From Anisus vortex (lineage: Eukaryota > Mollusca > Gastropoda > Planorbidae): DNA of 64,000 nucleotides. The translations under genes and the position numbers were made by a program. Where the stretch lies: assembly GCA_949126835.1 (NCBI GenBank), contig OX421497.1:10164920-10228919 (forward strand), given 5' to 3'. The notes under the pieces were generated by a model. It was not told the origin of the DNA and did no database searches. It saw only the letters and a list, made by a program, of their open reading frames with translations. Position 1 is the first letter of the stretch, and every line of letters starts with the position of its first letter. Positions 26,001 to 41,000 of this stretch are shown here, one piece after another.

Positions 26001-29000
26001 CTTAATGTTGATTTAGGAATTTCCCTCATTATTTGGGAAAATGCCTGTGGAGAAGAGGATAAAAATACAACAACAGAATTTACATGAATTTACATTTTTT
26101 TTCCATCAATATAATAAACATTATCTTGGAAACAAATAAACATGTCAAAGAAAAGCAATCGCTATATATATATAATGTTACGGCGGTTAAATCGGATTCA
26201 AAGATTAGTTGTATTTTTATTAGAAGTCTCTAGATTCTGCTGATCCATAGTCCAAGCTAGGGGTTACTTGACTGACAGGTCTATGCAGTAATGTAGTTAG
26301 TTATATTCTGTATAATTATCTTCAACACCTTTCTTTCAACAATGATATATCACACAACTTCAGTTGTTGAATAAACAATTTTATTTAAATTGTAGACTCA
26401 ATATAAACTTTAAGTAAATGCATCAAACAGATAGGCGAGCATAAAATTTCATAAAATGTACAAGTATCAATATAGCGACTTCTCTCTACAAACGATCTAA
26501 CTGAACTCACTCTAAGGAGGTAGGGACTTTACAAAGAAAACTATATCGAAGATTCTACAGGGTCCTAATACGCATTTCAATTTCACTGCGCTATAGGATA
26601 CTGCGAGCCAGAATCTAACCTTCAATTATGAAGGGGTTGAACGAATTATTTATTTAAATCTGTACTAAGGAATGTAAGGTCAACCCTTGGCCTCTTTTAG
26701 TATCTAATACGCACTTATTAAGAGGTCAATGCCTTGGACGATTTTAGCTCATGTAAATGCTGTGTTCTTTGTGGATTTATACACGGAACCATCTGTATAG
26801 ATAGGAGTAACTGCTTCTGTGTAGCTTTCTTTGCCTTTGTAAGGTTCCAACTTTAAGCTCTAAAGGGTTTTGCCATGACAGTGTGAGTCTTTATATAATT
26901 CATCTATTTTCGGGAAAGTGAAGTTTTTCGGTGCTAATTCATCTGCAATCTGGAATAAAGTCACGTATGCTTGCTGGGCTTTCTGTTTTGGGTTGTCGTC
27001 CGATAACTGTTTNNNNNNNNNNNNNNNNNNNNNNNNNNNNNNNNNNNNNNNNNNNNNNNNNNNNNNNNNNNNNNNNNNNNNNNNNNNNNNNNNNNNNNNN
27101 NNNNNNNNNNNNNNNNNNNNNNNNNNNNNNNNNNNNNNNNNNNNNNNNNNNNNNNNNNNNNNNNNNNNNNNNNNNNNNNNNNNNNNNNNNNNNNNNNNNN
27201 NNNNNNNNNNNNGAAAACAATGTGCACACACCGGGAAAACCGCGCTATTTTTTTAAATCCCGAGTCTTATACAGACAGGACCCCAAAAATGAAAATGGAA
27301 AAACCCAGGTAATTGTTCCCACCCCTTTTCGCAAGCAAGTCATGGTGACCGCCCATGACGCGTCAACGGGAGCCCATCAGGGACATTCATCCACTGCACA
27401 TAAGGTCAAATTCTACTACTTTTGGCCGGGCATAGATGGCGACATAAAGCGCTTTGTGTCGTCATGTCACCAATGCCAAGTCACCGCTCGGAAGCACCAC
27501 ATCCCACCAGTACCGTTAGGTCAGACCCCCGTGGTGGACACCCCATTTCAGAGGGTGTCAGTGGATATTTTAGGGCCCCTCCTTCGGACGCGGAGGAGGA
27601 ACGCATATATATTGTGTGTGGTGTGCCAAGCGACCAAATGGCCAGAGGCAGTAGCGTTGCCCAGTATAGATACTAAACACGTGGCGGAGGCCCTGTTTAC
27701 TATCTTTACCAGAATAGGGTTCCCTGAAGTTATCCTCTCGGATAATGGTGCTCAGTTCACTGGTAAACTCATGAAAGAGGTGTTTGAACTTATAAACACT
27801 CGACACCTTCGTTCGTCCCCCTACCACCCACAAGCCAATGGGTCTAGTTGAAAGATTTAATCAAACTCTGATAGACATGTTAAAGAAGATCGCCGAAAGC
27901 GAGCCCCAGGAATGGGACACCTGCTTAGCAGCCGCCCTTTACGCTTACCGAACGACACCGCACACCAGCCTCGGTTATTCCCCCTACGAAGTGATTTATG
28001 GCACCCAACCACGGAGCCCTCTTGAAATTCTTCGCCAAACGTGGACGAAAGAAAATCCTCATGATGAAGAAAAAACAGTGCATGCTTATGTGCAACATTT
28101 GAAGGACCGTCTCGATGCAGTCCGCAAAATAGCTCATGATAATTTGTTGAAAGCCCGCCAAAGACAGGCAAAGTATTATAACCGCCGGGTAAAAGAACGA
28201 ACCCTCACCCCAGGGGATAAGTCTTGTTGCTATTGCCCTCCTCGCAAAACAAACTGCAGATAATGTGGAAGGGACCATATGTGGTTACCTCTCAAATCTC
28301 TCCCACCAACTATCAAGTTATGGTGGGTAACAAAGAGAAAGGATACCACATCAATCTGCTCAAGAAGTACTTAGAGCGACCCCCCACAGATACTCCACTG
28401 TTAGCTCTTGCCATTGCAGAAGAAACAATCCCAGATAACACTCTCCTTGCTTGCCCGTTACAAGCAAAGGAAACCGTAGCGGACGTGTCAATCTGCCCCA
28501 AGCTTACCACTGGTCAAACTGACCAGGTACGCCGTTTAATGAACAAATTTGCCGATGTGCTGACCGATAAGCCAGGCCGCACAAACCTGGAAACCTTTTC
28601 TATGAAGTTATCAGACCCTACCCCAATCCGCGTTAAACCGTATCCCATTCCTCACGCTAAAGCTGAAATTGTGGCAGATGAAATCAAAACACTGTTGGAA
28701 CATAAAATTATAGCACCCTCCACATCCCCGTACAATGCACCCATTGTCTTAGTAAAAAAGGCAGACGGAACTCACCGGATGTGTATTGACTTTCGGCGTC
28801 TGAACACGGTAGCCGAATTTCAAGCCGAGCCCATGCCTGACCCAAATGCTATTTTTGCTCATCTTGGAAAAGCTAGTTACTTTTCGAAATTTGATCTTAG
28901 CAAAGGGTACTACCAGATTGAAGTAGAAGAGAGTTGTCGCCCCTTTTCTAGCCTTTAGCACCCCTCAAGGGCACTTTGAATTCCAAACGGTGCCTTTTGG

Positions 29001-32000
29001 CCTAAACAATTCATCATGTGTGTTTACACGTATGATGAGAAAACTTTTGCAGCCCATACAAAGGCCAAGTCTGTCTAACTTTATAGACGACATTTTAATA
29101 GCCACTGAGACATTTGAAGAACACCTGGAAATCCTAGAATTGTTGCTAGGTAGGTTGAGAGAGACAGGTCTCACCGCCCGCCCTTCTAAATGCCTGATAG
29201 GATATAATAAGTTGAAATTTCTCGGCCACTTGGTAGAATGCCATCACTTGATGCCCGATGATGACAAAATAGAAAAGTTGAGAGATGCCCCCAGACCCAC
29301 CACCAAGTCAGGTGTTAGATCGTTCCTTGGACTCTGTGGATATTACCAGAAGTTCGTGCCGAACTACAATGCGATAGCCTCTCCTTTGTCCGATCTCACC
29401 AAAAAAGGACACCCCGATAAAATTGCATGGAACGATCAATGCGAAAGCGCGTTCATTAAACTAAAATCGGCACTTACCAGCAAACCTGTACTTCGCCTTC
29501 CAGACTTAACACAAACTTTCGTTGTTAGGACTGACGCCAGTCTTTCCGGGTTAGGAGCAGTGCTAATGCAAGCTGACCCTGACAAGGACGGACAACTGTT
29601 TCCTGTAGCTTATGCAAGTAGAAAGTTGACAGAAGCAGAGAAGAAACTACCCCACCATAGAACTAGAGTGTCTTGCATTAGTATGGGGTATAGAAAAGTT
29701 TCAAGTATACTTATATGGACGGCAGTTTACACTGCAGACAGACCACCGTCCTTTGACATTCCTCTCATCCTCCAAGGAACTTAATAGACGATTGATGCGC
29801 CATTCCCTTACCCTATCTCAATACTCCTTTAATATTGAGTATATCTTAGGCCAGCACAACTGCATTTCTGATTTCCTTAGTAGGCACCCAAAGCAGGACG
29901 CATAATAGAGTCCTTCATGATTCTTTGCTTGTTTGTAAATAATTCAATATTTCAGTTTCTTTTATCATTCAATCTTGCATGTTAATCTTGGATTTGGGAA
30001 ATGAGAATGTAACGATACAAACGCGCAATATCTTGACACTAGTGGAATCTTGCCCTTAAGGCAATATTCCTCGGTCTGGGTGGGTATATGTAACAATGTA
30101 GCTCGGCTCGGCCGTTTTAACCTTAAAAATACTCGGCAACGCTATAACAAAGACCCGGCCAGTTGGATCGTTCCGGCCATTTTAATCGCTAATTAGGAAA
30201 AAAGAAACTGTACAGCGCCGCTCTAACAAAAGGAGAGATAGTATTTCCCAGCCAAGCGTAGGAAGGTTGACATGGCCGTGTGGTGTCATGGAAAATGGAT
30301 GTGAGACGGCACTGCCTTTAGCACGTAGTCTAGGGTTGAATGGTATGAATGGAAGGAAGATAGGTTAGAGTTAATCACTTGTTGTCGCTAGAATAGGGAT
30401 TTCGCATGTAAATCAATGTCGTGTCTTCTTTGTATTCTCTCTTGCCTCAGCCCCCCCCCCCCCATTTCTCCGCCTCTAGCCCACAACAATGCCATGGCTT
30501 TAATTTACTTTAAAAATACATTAACAAGCCCCATTGGGAATTCCCGATAATTATTGCTTGTAAAATGGAGGCTAATAGTGATACTACACGTCTCAGCCGT
30601 AAATTGTTCCCCTACCCCTTCGGTAAATACCCACGCCCTTTCCTTAGAAAGAGATTTATCTTCTAGACACATGTTTAATTTAGTTCTATTAATTCACTGC
30701 CCATGTGTATTTAAAGACCCCATCTTCCCAGATTTAGTTAGTTGAGCTTGTTCTGTGGAACAGAAACGTGGTTTACTCCGTGATACAGAAGTCACGTATT
30801 ATTACTAATATCGTTCACTGTGCAGTGAAAGTTTTCATAGTATATTCACCAATGGTTAACATTGTGTATGACATTATCGCCTTATAGAATTGTTTACATT
30901 ATTATTGAATTCTTCCAGTTCATCCAGATATATATACATACATTTTCTAGTATTAAAGACTTGTGTTATACGTAAAACTATTTCTTCAAACTTGTGTGTT
31001 GATATACATAAATATCTATTGTTGTGTATTCGCGGTGTGCTGTAAGCCAATTAGTCTAGCAGCTTGATTGTGACACTGGTATTTTCCCCCCACGCCAAGC
31101 GCTAGATTCCAAAGGCAGAGTGGACAAAAATAAATTTGTAAGACTGATGAAGGGTCTGTACGTCTATCGTACCCCTTGACAACCAGCCACGGGTGTGACT
31201 CCATGACTCACACTTACATGTGACGACAGATGTTTGCAAATAACACTGTATTGCCACATAATTGGGAGCTCGTGCCGGAATATTTACCCGTAAGCGCCAG
31301 ACTGATACAACAGACCATTCGTCATCTTACTGGGGGCTCACATTTCCACCGACAGCAGCCGAAGTATACAACCAGTAGCCGTCAACCCAGAGAAATTCGA
31401 CAACCCGCAGCAGACCATACGAAGTAGCCAACCAGTAACCGTCAACCCGAGAGAGATTCGGCAACCCGCAGTAGACCACAAAAAGTAGACAACCGGTAGC
31501 CGCCAACCCGAGAGCAGACAAACCTGGGAGCAGCACCAGATGTAGTGAGCAGCCAACCCACATTCACACGCAAATTAGGAGCCACACTAGACATCGCAGA
31601 ACAGCGGAAGTCCACAGGACAGTAATAAACTGACATTCTGTTGACAATTTAGTGTGTATAATCTGTGCGAGTGTGTTAATTCATAAAGAGACAATAAAGT
31701 GCAGTCGGGTAAGTGCCTCTTACATACATTCTCTCATAGCCATTACACGTGCTAGTGTCAACCATTAGTCAATAATTTAAAAAACAAAATGGCCGATATA
31801 GTAAATATAAAGAAAATTGCTAGGGAGGAAGCTGAAGTTGCAGGCCTTACTGGAACTGCAATTCTAGAATATATAAAACAACAGGTGGCAGAGTACAGGG
31901 AGGCAGAGTTATTAAAAATAGAGAAAGAAAACAGAAAAAGGGAATTGGAGTTAGAAGCAGAAAAACATGTTAAGCTAGCGCAAATTGAGGCAGATAAGGC

Positions 32001-35000
32001 AGTTCAACTTAGGCAAACAGAACTAGCAGGGACTGGAATGTCCAATTCTTTATCTCCTTCTTCCCTTTCATCAAATGATTCACCATCTGACAATAACCGT
32101 AGTACATACTTCTTTACCACTGACCCTTTTGATCCTAGAGTAGAATCAATTGACGTCTTTCTTAGCCGCTTCGAAGACCTTGCAGAAACCCATAACGCCC
32201 CTAAGGAGTCATGGTTAAGGCACTTAGTGCAATCATTAAGAGGACAGGCCTATGACGTTTACGACAAATTGCCGTCGACGGAAGGTGACACATATGACGC
32301 CTTGAAAAATGCACTGTTGACTAAGTATGAATTGACAGCAAAATCATATAATAGAAAGTTTAGAGAGTCTAGAATAGGAGAAAATGAGTCATATGCTCAA
32401 TACTCAGACAGGCTCATGTCTTACTTAATAAAGTGGGCCAGTCTTGCGAAATGTGAAAAAACATTTCAAGGTCTTGCTGAACTTATGTTAGCTGAACAAT
32501 TGAGACAAAATATGTCTCTCAAAATGAAAATATTTCTGGATGAGAACATAGTTGACTCTATTGGCAAATTAGTAGAACTCGCAGACAGGTATGCCTCAGC
32601 TCACAGAGAAGAAAACACAACTGCACCAGCATTTAACCGTCCCCGCGGGGAGCGGCAGCATTCAGATCGCCCATTCGCTCAAATGGATAAAAATAACCAC
32701 TCCCGACGCCAGCAACCCCATAACAAAGCCCATCAGCATCCCACACCCTATGCCCAGAGAAATGGGGGACCGTCTCACCCCCACGGGCATTGGGGAGGCC
32801 CACCTCAGAACCCCACGTCTTATATTCCCAATGATAGGAGACGAGACGGCCCTGTGCCCGATCACTCCTTTGCCTCTATTATGGTGGACTCCAATCTTGC
32901 GGATTCGGACCCCATAAAGTCAGACACCGAAGAGTGTAGAGGACCTAACCCCAGGCACCACAATGGCCCAAATGAAACTGATATTATTACAGTTAACGGA
33001 AAGCCAGCCTCGTGCCTATATGACACAGGATGTGGCTATGACGCAATTGTTACTGAGGCCAGGATTCACCCCTGTGAACTCACTGGGGAATATATTGACA
33101 TTCGGGGCCCCTCTCTCTCCGCCCTCACCCAAAGACTTCCGGTGGCGCGGATACAAATTGAATCTCCTTATGTACGCGGGTGCATAACTGCTGCTGTTAT
33201 GAAAGACCTAGCTTTTGATGTAATCTTAGGATGCAAGTATGTATTTTTAGGAACGCCACATGCCCCTATGATTATTGCCCCCGTGATCACGCGAGCGCAA
33301 ACCGAGACGGAAGTCTCAGTGGGAGAATCCACTCCATCAAATCATGAATTTATTAGAGCCCAGAGGGAAGACCCCTCTTTGAAGTCCATGCTGGAAAAGG
33401 CCGAAAACAATGTGCACACACCGGGAAAACCGCGCTATTTTTTTAAATCCCGAGTCTTATACAGACAGGACCCCAAAAATGAAAATGGAAAAACCCAGGT
33501 AATTGTTCCCACCCCTTTTCGCAAGCAAGTCATGGTGACCGCCCATGACGCGTCAACGGGAGCCCATCAGGGACATTCATCCACTGCACATAAGGTCAAA
33601 TTCTACTACTTTTGGCCGGGCATAGATGGCGACATAAAGCGCTTTGTGTCGTCATGTCACCAATGCCAAGTCACCGCTCGGAAGCACCACATCCCACCAG
33701 TACCGTTAGGTCAGACCCCCGTGGTGGACACCCCATTTCAGAGGGTGTCAGTGGATATTTTAGGGCCCCTCCTTCGGACGCGGAGGAGGAACGCATATAT
33801 ATTGTGTGTGGTGTGCCAAGCGACCAAATGGCCAGAGGCAGTAGCGTTGCCCAGTATAGATACTAAACACGTGGCGGAGGCCCTGTTTACTATCTTTACC
33901 AGAATAGGGTTCCCTGAAGTTATCCTCTCGGATAATGGTGCTCAGTTCACTGGTAAACTCATGAAAGAGGTGTTTGAACTTATAAACACTCGACACCTTC
34001 GTTCGTCCCCCTACCACCCACAAGCCAATGGTCTAGTTGAAAGATTTAATCAAACTCTGATAGACATGTTAAAGAAGATCGCCGAAAGCGAGCCCCAGGA
34101 ATGGGACACCTGCTTAGCAGCCGCCCTTTACGCTTACCGAACGACACCGCACACCAGCCTCGGTTATTCCCCCTACGAAGTGATTTATGGCACCCAACCA
34201 CGGAGCCCTCTTGAAATTCTTCGCCAAACGTGGACGAAAGAAAATCCTCATGATGAAGAAAAAACAGTGCATGCTTATGTGCAACATTTGAAGGACCGTC
34301 TCGATGCAGTCCGCAAAATAGCTCATGATAATTTGTTGAAAGCCCGCCAAAGACAGGCAAAGTATTATAACCGCCGGGTAAAAGAACGAACCCTCACCCC
34401 AGGGGATAAGGTCTTGTTGCTATTGCCCTCCTCGCAAAACAAACTGCAGATAATGTGGAAGGGACCATATGTGGTTACCTCTCAAATCTCTCCCACCAAC
34501 TATCAAGTTATGGTGGGTAACAAAGAGAAAGGATACCACATCAATCTGCTCAAGAAGTACTTAGAGCGACCCCCCACAGATACTCCACTGTTAGCTCTTG
34601 CCATTGCAGAAGAAACAATCCCAGATAACACTCTCCTTGCTTGCCCGTTACAAGCAAAGGAAACCGTAGCGGACGTGTCAATCTGCCCCAAGCTTACCAC
34701 TGGTCAAACTGACCAGGTACGCCGTTTAATGAACAAATTTGCCGATGTGCTGACCGATAAGCCAGGCCGCACAAACCTGGAAACCTTTTCTATGAAGTTA
34801 TCAGACCCTACCCCAATCCGCGTTAAACCGTATCCCATTCCTCACGCTAAAGCTGAAATTGTGGCAGATGAAATCAAAACACTGTTGGAACATAAAATTA
34901 TAGCACCCTCCACATCCCCGTACAATGCACCCATTGTCTTAGTAAAAAAGGCAGACGGAACTCACCGGATGTGTATTGACTTTCGGCGTCTGAACACGGT

Positions 35001-38000
35001 AGCCGAATTTCAAGCCGAGCCCATGCCTGACCCAAATGCTATTTTTGCTCATCTTGGAAAAGCTAGTTACTTTTCGAAATTTGATCTTAGCAAAGGGTAC
35101 TACCAGATTGAAGTAGAAGAGAGTTGTCGCCCTTTTCTAGCCTTTAGCACCCCTCAAGGGCACTTTGAATTCCAAACGGTGCCTTTTGGCCTAAACAATT
35201 CATCATGTGTGTTTACACGTATGATGAGAAAACTTTTGCAGCCCATACAAAGGCCAAGTCTGTCTAACTTTATAGACGACATTTTAATAGCCACTGAGAC
35301 ATTTGAAGAACACCTGGAAATCCTAGAATTGTTGCTAGGTAGGTTGAGAGAGACAGGTCTCACCGCCCGCCCTTCTAAATGCCTGATAGGATATAATAAG
35401 TTGAAATTTCTCGGCCACTTGGTAGAATGCCATCACTTGATGCCCGATGATGACAAAATAGAAAAGTTGAGAGATGCCCCCAGACCCACCACCAAGTCAG
35501 GTGTTAGATCGTTCCTTGGACTCTGTGGATATTACCAGAAGTTCGTGCCGAACTACAATGCGATAGCCTCTCCTTTGTCCGATCTCACCAAAAAAGGACA
35601 CCCCGATAAAATTGCATGGAACGATCAATGCGAAAGCGCGTTCATTAAACTAAAATCGGCACTTACCAGCAAACCTGTACTTCGCCTTCCAGACTTAACA
35701 CAAACTTTCGTTGTTAGGACTGACGCCAGTCTTTCCGGGTTAGGAGCAGTGCTAATGCAAGCTGACCCTGACAAGGACGGACAACTGTTTCCTGTAGCTT
35801 ATGCAAGTAGAAAGTTGACAGAAGCAGAGAAGAACTACCCCACCATAGAACTAGAGTGTCTTGCATTAGTATGGGGTATAGAAAAGTTTCAAGTATACTT
35901 ATATGGACGGCAGTTTACACTGCAGACAGACCACCGTCCTTTGACATTCCTCTCATCCTCCAAGGAACTTAATAGACGATTGATGCGCCATTCCCTTACC
36001 CTATCTCAATACTCCTTTAATATTGAGTATATCTTAGGCCAGCACAACTGCATTTCTGATTTCCTTAGTAGGCACCCAAAGCAGGACGCATAATAGAGTC
36101 CTTCATGATTCTTTGCTTGTTTGTAAATAATTCAATATTTCAGTTTCTTTTATCATTCAATCTTGCATGTTAATCTTGGATTTGGGAAATGAGAATGTAA
36201 CGATACAAACGCGCAATATCTTGACACTAGTGGAATCTTGCCCTTAAGGCAATATTCCTCGGTCTGGGTGGGTATATGTAACAATGTAGCTCGGCTCGGC
36301 CGTTTTAACCTTAAAAATACTCGGCAACGCTATAACAAAGACCCGGCCAGTTGGATCGTTCCGGCCATTTTAATCGCTAATTAGGAAAAAAGAAACTGTA
36401 CAGCGCCGCTCTAACAAAAGGAGAGATAGTATTTCCCAGCCAAGCGTAGGAAGGTTGACATGGCCGTGTGGTGTCATGGAAAATGGATGTGAGACGGCAC
36501 TGCCTTTAGCACGTAGTCTAGGGTTGAATGGTATGAATGGAAGGAAGATAGGTTAGAGTTAATCACTTGTTGTCGCTAGAATAGGGATTTCGCATGTAAA
36601 TCAATGTCGTGTCTTCTTTGTATTCTCTCTTGCCTCAGCCCCCCCCCCCATTTCTCCGCCTCTAGCCCACAACAATGCCATGGCTTTAATTTACTTTAAA
36701 AATACATTAACAAGCCCCATTGGGAATTCCCGATAATTATTGCTTGTAAAATGGAGGCTAATAGTGATACTACACGTCTCAGCCGTAAATTGTTCCCCTA
36801 CCCCTTCGGTAAATACCCACGCCCTTTCCTTAGAAAGAGATTTATCTTCTAGACACATGTTTAATTTAGTTCTATTAATTCACTGCCCATGTGTATTTAA
36901 AGACCCCATCTTCCCAGATTTAGTTAGTTGAGCTTGTTCTGTGGAACAGAAACGTGGTTTACTCCGTGATACAGAAGTCACGTATTATTACTAATATCGT
37001 TCACTGTGCAGTGAAAGTTTTCATAGTATATTCACCAATGGTTAACATTGTGTATGACATTATCGCCTTATAGAATTGTTTACATTATTATTGAATTCTT
37101 CCAGTTCATCCAGATATATATACATACATTTTCTAGTATTAAAGACTTGTGTTATACGTAAAACTATTTCTTCAAACTTGTGTGTTGATATACATAAATA
37201 TCTATTGTTGTGTATTCGCGGTGTGCTGTAAGCCAATTAGTCTAGCAGCTTGATTGTGACACTGGTATTTTCCCCCCACGCCAAGCGCTAGATTCCAAAG
37301 GCAGAGTGGACAAAAATAAATTTGTAAGACTGATGAAGGGTCTGTACGTCTATCGTACCCCTTGACAACCAGCCACGGGTGTGACTCCATGACTCACACT
37401 TACATGTGACGACAGATGTTTGCAAATAACACTGTATTGCCACATAATTGGGAGCTCGTGCCGGAATATTTACCCGTAAGCGCCAGACTGATACAACAGA
37501 CCATTCGTCATCTTACTGGGGGCTCACATTTCCACCGACAGCAGCCGAAGTATACAACCAGTAGCCGTCAACCCAGAGAAATTCGACAACCCGCAGCAGA
37601 CCATACGAAGTAGCCAACCAGTAACCGTCAACCCGAGAGAGATTCGGCAACCCGCAGTAGACCACAAAAAGTAGACAACCGGTAGCCGCCAACCCGAGAG
37701 CAGACAAACCTGGGAGCAGCACCAGATGTAGTGAGCAGCCAACCCACATTCACACGCAAATTAGGAGCCACACTAGACATCGCAGAACAGCGGAAGTCCA
37801 CAGGACAGTAATAAACTGACATTCTGTTGACAATTTAGTGTGTATAATCTGTGCGAGTGTGTTAATTCATAAAGAGACAATAAAGTGCAGTCGGGTAAGT
37901 GCCTCTTACATACATTCTCTCATAGCCATTACACGTGCTAGTGTCAACCATTAGTCAATAATTTAAAAAACAAAATGGCCGATATAGTAAATATAAAGAA

Positions 38001-41000
38001 AATTGCTAGGGAGGAAGCTGAAGTTGCAGGCCTTACTGGAACTGCAATTCTAGAATATATAAAACAACAGGTGGCAGAGTACAGGGAGGCAGAGTTATTA
38101 AAAATAGAGAAAGAAAACAGAAAAAGGGAATTGGAGTTAGAAGCAGAAAAACATGTTAAGCTAGCGCAAATTGAGGCAGATAAGGCAGTTCAACTTAGGC
38201 AAACAGAACTAGCAGGGACTGGAATGTCCAATTCTTTATCTCCTTCTTCCCTTTCATCAAATGATTCACCATCTGACAATAACCGTAGTACATACTTCTT
38301 TACCACTGACCCTTTTGATCCTAGAGTAGAATCAATTGACGTCTTTCTTAGCCGCTTCGAAGACCTTGCAGAAACCCATAACGCCCCTAAGGAGTCATGG
38401 TTAAGGCACTTAGTGCAATCATTAAGAGGACAGGCCTATGACGTTTACGACAAATTGCCGTCGACGGAAGGTGACACATATGACGCCTTGAAAAATGCAC
38501 TGTTGACTAAGTATGAATTGACAGCAAAATCATATAATAGAAAGTTTAGAGAGTCTAGAATAGGAGAAAATGAGTCATATGCTCAATACTCAGACAGGCT
38601 CATGTCTTACTTAATAAAGTGGGCCAGTCTTGCGAAATGTGAAAAAACATTTCAAGGTCTTGCTGAACTTATGTTAGCTGAACAATTGAGACAAAATATG
38701 TCTCTCAAAATGAAAATATTTCTGGATGAGAACATAGTTGACTCTATTGGCAAATTAGTAGAACTCGCAGACAGGTATGCCTCAGCTCACAGAGAAGAAA
38801 ACACAACTGCACCAGCATTTAACCGTCCCCGCGGGGAGCGGCAGCATTCAGATCGCCCATTCGCTCAAATGGATAAAAATAACCACTCCCGACGCCAGCA
38901 ACCCCATAACAAAGCCCATCAGCATCCCACACCCTATGCCCAGAGAAATGGGGGACCGTCTCACCCCCACGGGCATTGGGGAGGCCCACCTCAGAACCCC
39001 ACGTCTTATATTCCCAATGATAGGAGACGAGACGGCCCTGTGCCCGATCACTCCTTTGCCTCTATTATGGTGGACTCCAATCTTGCGGATTCGGACCCCA
39101 TAAAGTCAGACACCGAAGAGTGTAGAGGACCTAACCCCAGGCACCACAATGGCCCAAATGAAACTGATATTATTACAGTTAACGGAAAGCCAGCCTCGTG
39201 CCTATATGACACAGGATGTGGCTATGACGCAATTGTTACTGAGGCCAGGATTCACCCCTGTGAACTCACTGGGGAATATATTGACATTCGGGGCCCCTCT
39301 CTCTCCGCCCTCACCCAAAGACTTCCGGTGGCGCGGATACAAATTGAATCTCCTTATGTACGCGGGTGCATAACTGCTGCTGTTATGAAAGACCTAGCTT
39401 TTGATGTAATCTTAGGATGCAAGTATGTATTTTTAGGAACGCCACATGCCCCTATGATTATTGCCCCCGTGATCACGCGAGCGCAAACCGAGACGGAAGT
39501 CTCAGTGGGAGAATCCACTCCATCAAATCATGAATTTATTAGAGCCCAGAGGGAAGACCCCTCTTTGAAGTCCATGCTGGAAAAGGCCGAAAACAATGTG
39601 CACACACCGGGAAAACCGCGCTATTTTTTTAAATCCCGAGTCTTATACAGACAGGACCCCAAAAATGAAAATGGAAAAACCCAGGTAATTGTTCCCACCC
39701 CTTTTCGCAAGCAAGTCATGGTGACCGCCCATGACGCGTCAACGGGAGCCCATCAGGGACATTCATCCACTGCACATAAGGTCAAATTCTACTACTTTTG
39801 GCCGGGCATAGATGGCGACATAAAGCGCTTTGTGTCGTCATGTCACCAATGCCAAGTCACCGCTCGGAAGCACCACATCCCACCAGTACCGTTAGGTCAG
39901 ACCCCCGTGGTGGACACCCCATTTCAGAGGGTGTCAGTGGATATTTTAGGGCCCCTCCTTCGGACGCGGAGGAGGAACGCATATATATTGTGTGTGGTGT
40001 GCCAAGCGACCAAATGGCCAGAGGCAGTAGCGTTGCCCAGTATAGATACTAAACACGTGGCGGAGGCCCTGTTTACTATCTTTACCAGAATAGGGTTCCC
40101 TGAAGTTATCCTCTCGGATAATGGTGCTCAGTTCACTGGTAAACTCATGAAAGAGGTGTTTGAACTTATAAACACTCGACACCTTCGTTCGTCCCCCTAC
40201 CACCCACAAGCCAATGGTCTAGTTGAAAGATTTAATCAAACTCTGATAGACATGTTAAAGAAGATCGCCGAAAGCGAGCCCCAGGAATGGGACACCTGCT
40301 TAGCAGCCGCCCTTTACGCTTACCGAACGACACCGCACACCAGCCTCGGTTATTCCCCCTACGAAGTGATTTATGGCACCCAACCACGGAGCCCTCTTGA
40401 AATTCTTCGCCAAACGTGGACGAAAGAAAATCCTCATGATGAAGAAAAAACAGTGCATGCTTATGTGCAACATTTGAAGGACCGTCTCGATGCAGTCCGC
40501 AAAATAGCTCATGATAATTTGTTGAAAGCCCGCCAAAGACAGGCAAAGTATTATAACCGCCGGGTAAAAGAACGAACCCTCACCCCAGGGGATAAGGTCT
40601 TGTTGCTATTGCCCTCCTCGCAAAACAAACTGCAGATAATGTGGAAGGGACCATATGTGGTTACCTCTCAAATCTCTCCCACCAACTATCAAGTTATGGT
40701 GGGTAACAAAGAGAAAGGATACCACATCAATCTGCTCAAGAAGTACTTAGAGCGACCCCCCACAGATACTCCACTGTTAGCTCTTGCCATTGCAGAAGAA
40801 ACAATCCCAGATAACACTCTCCTTGCTTGCCCGTTACAAGCAAAGGAAACCGTAGCGGACGTGTCAATCTGCCCCAAGCTTACCACTGGTCAAACTGACC
40901 AGGTACGCCGTTTAATGAACAAATTTGCCGATGTGCTGACCGATAAGCCAGGCCGCACAAACCTGGAAACCTTTTCTATGAAGTTATCAGACCCTACCCC

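Noticed and set aside
26860..27851. Long frames running through the N gap
   Set aside because: They exist only because N codons are not stops.
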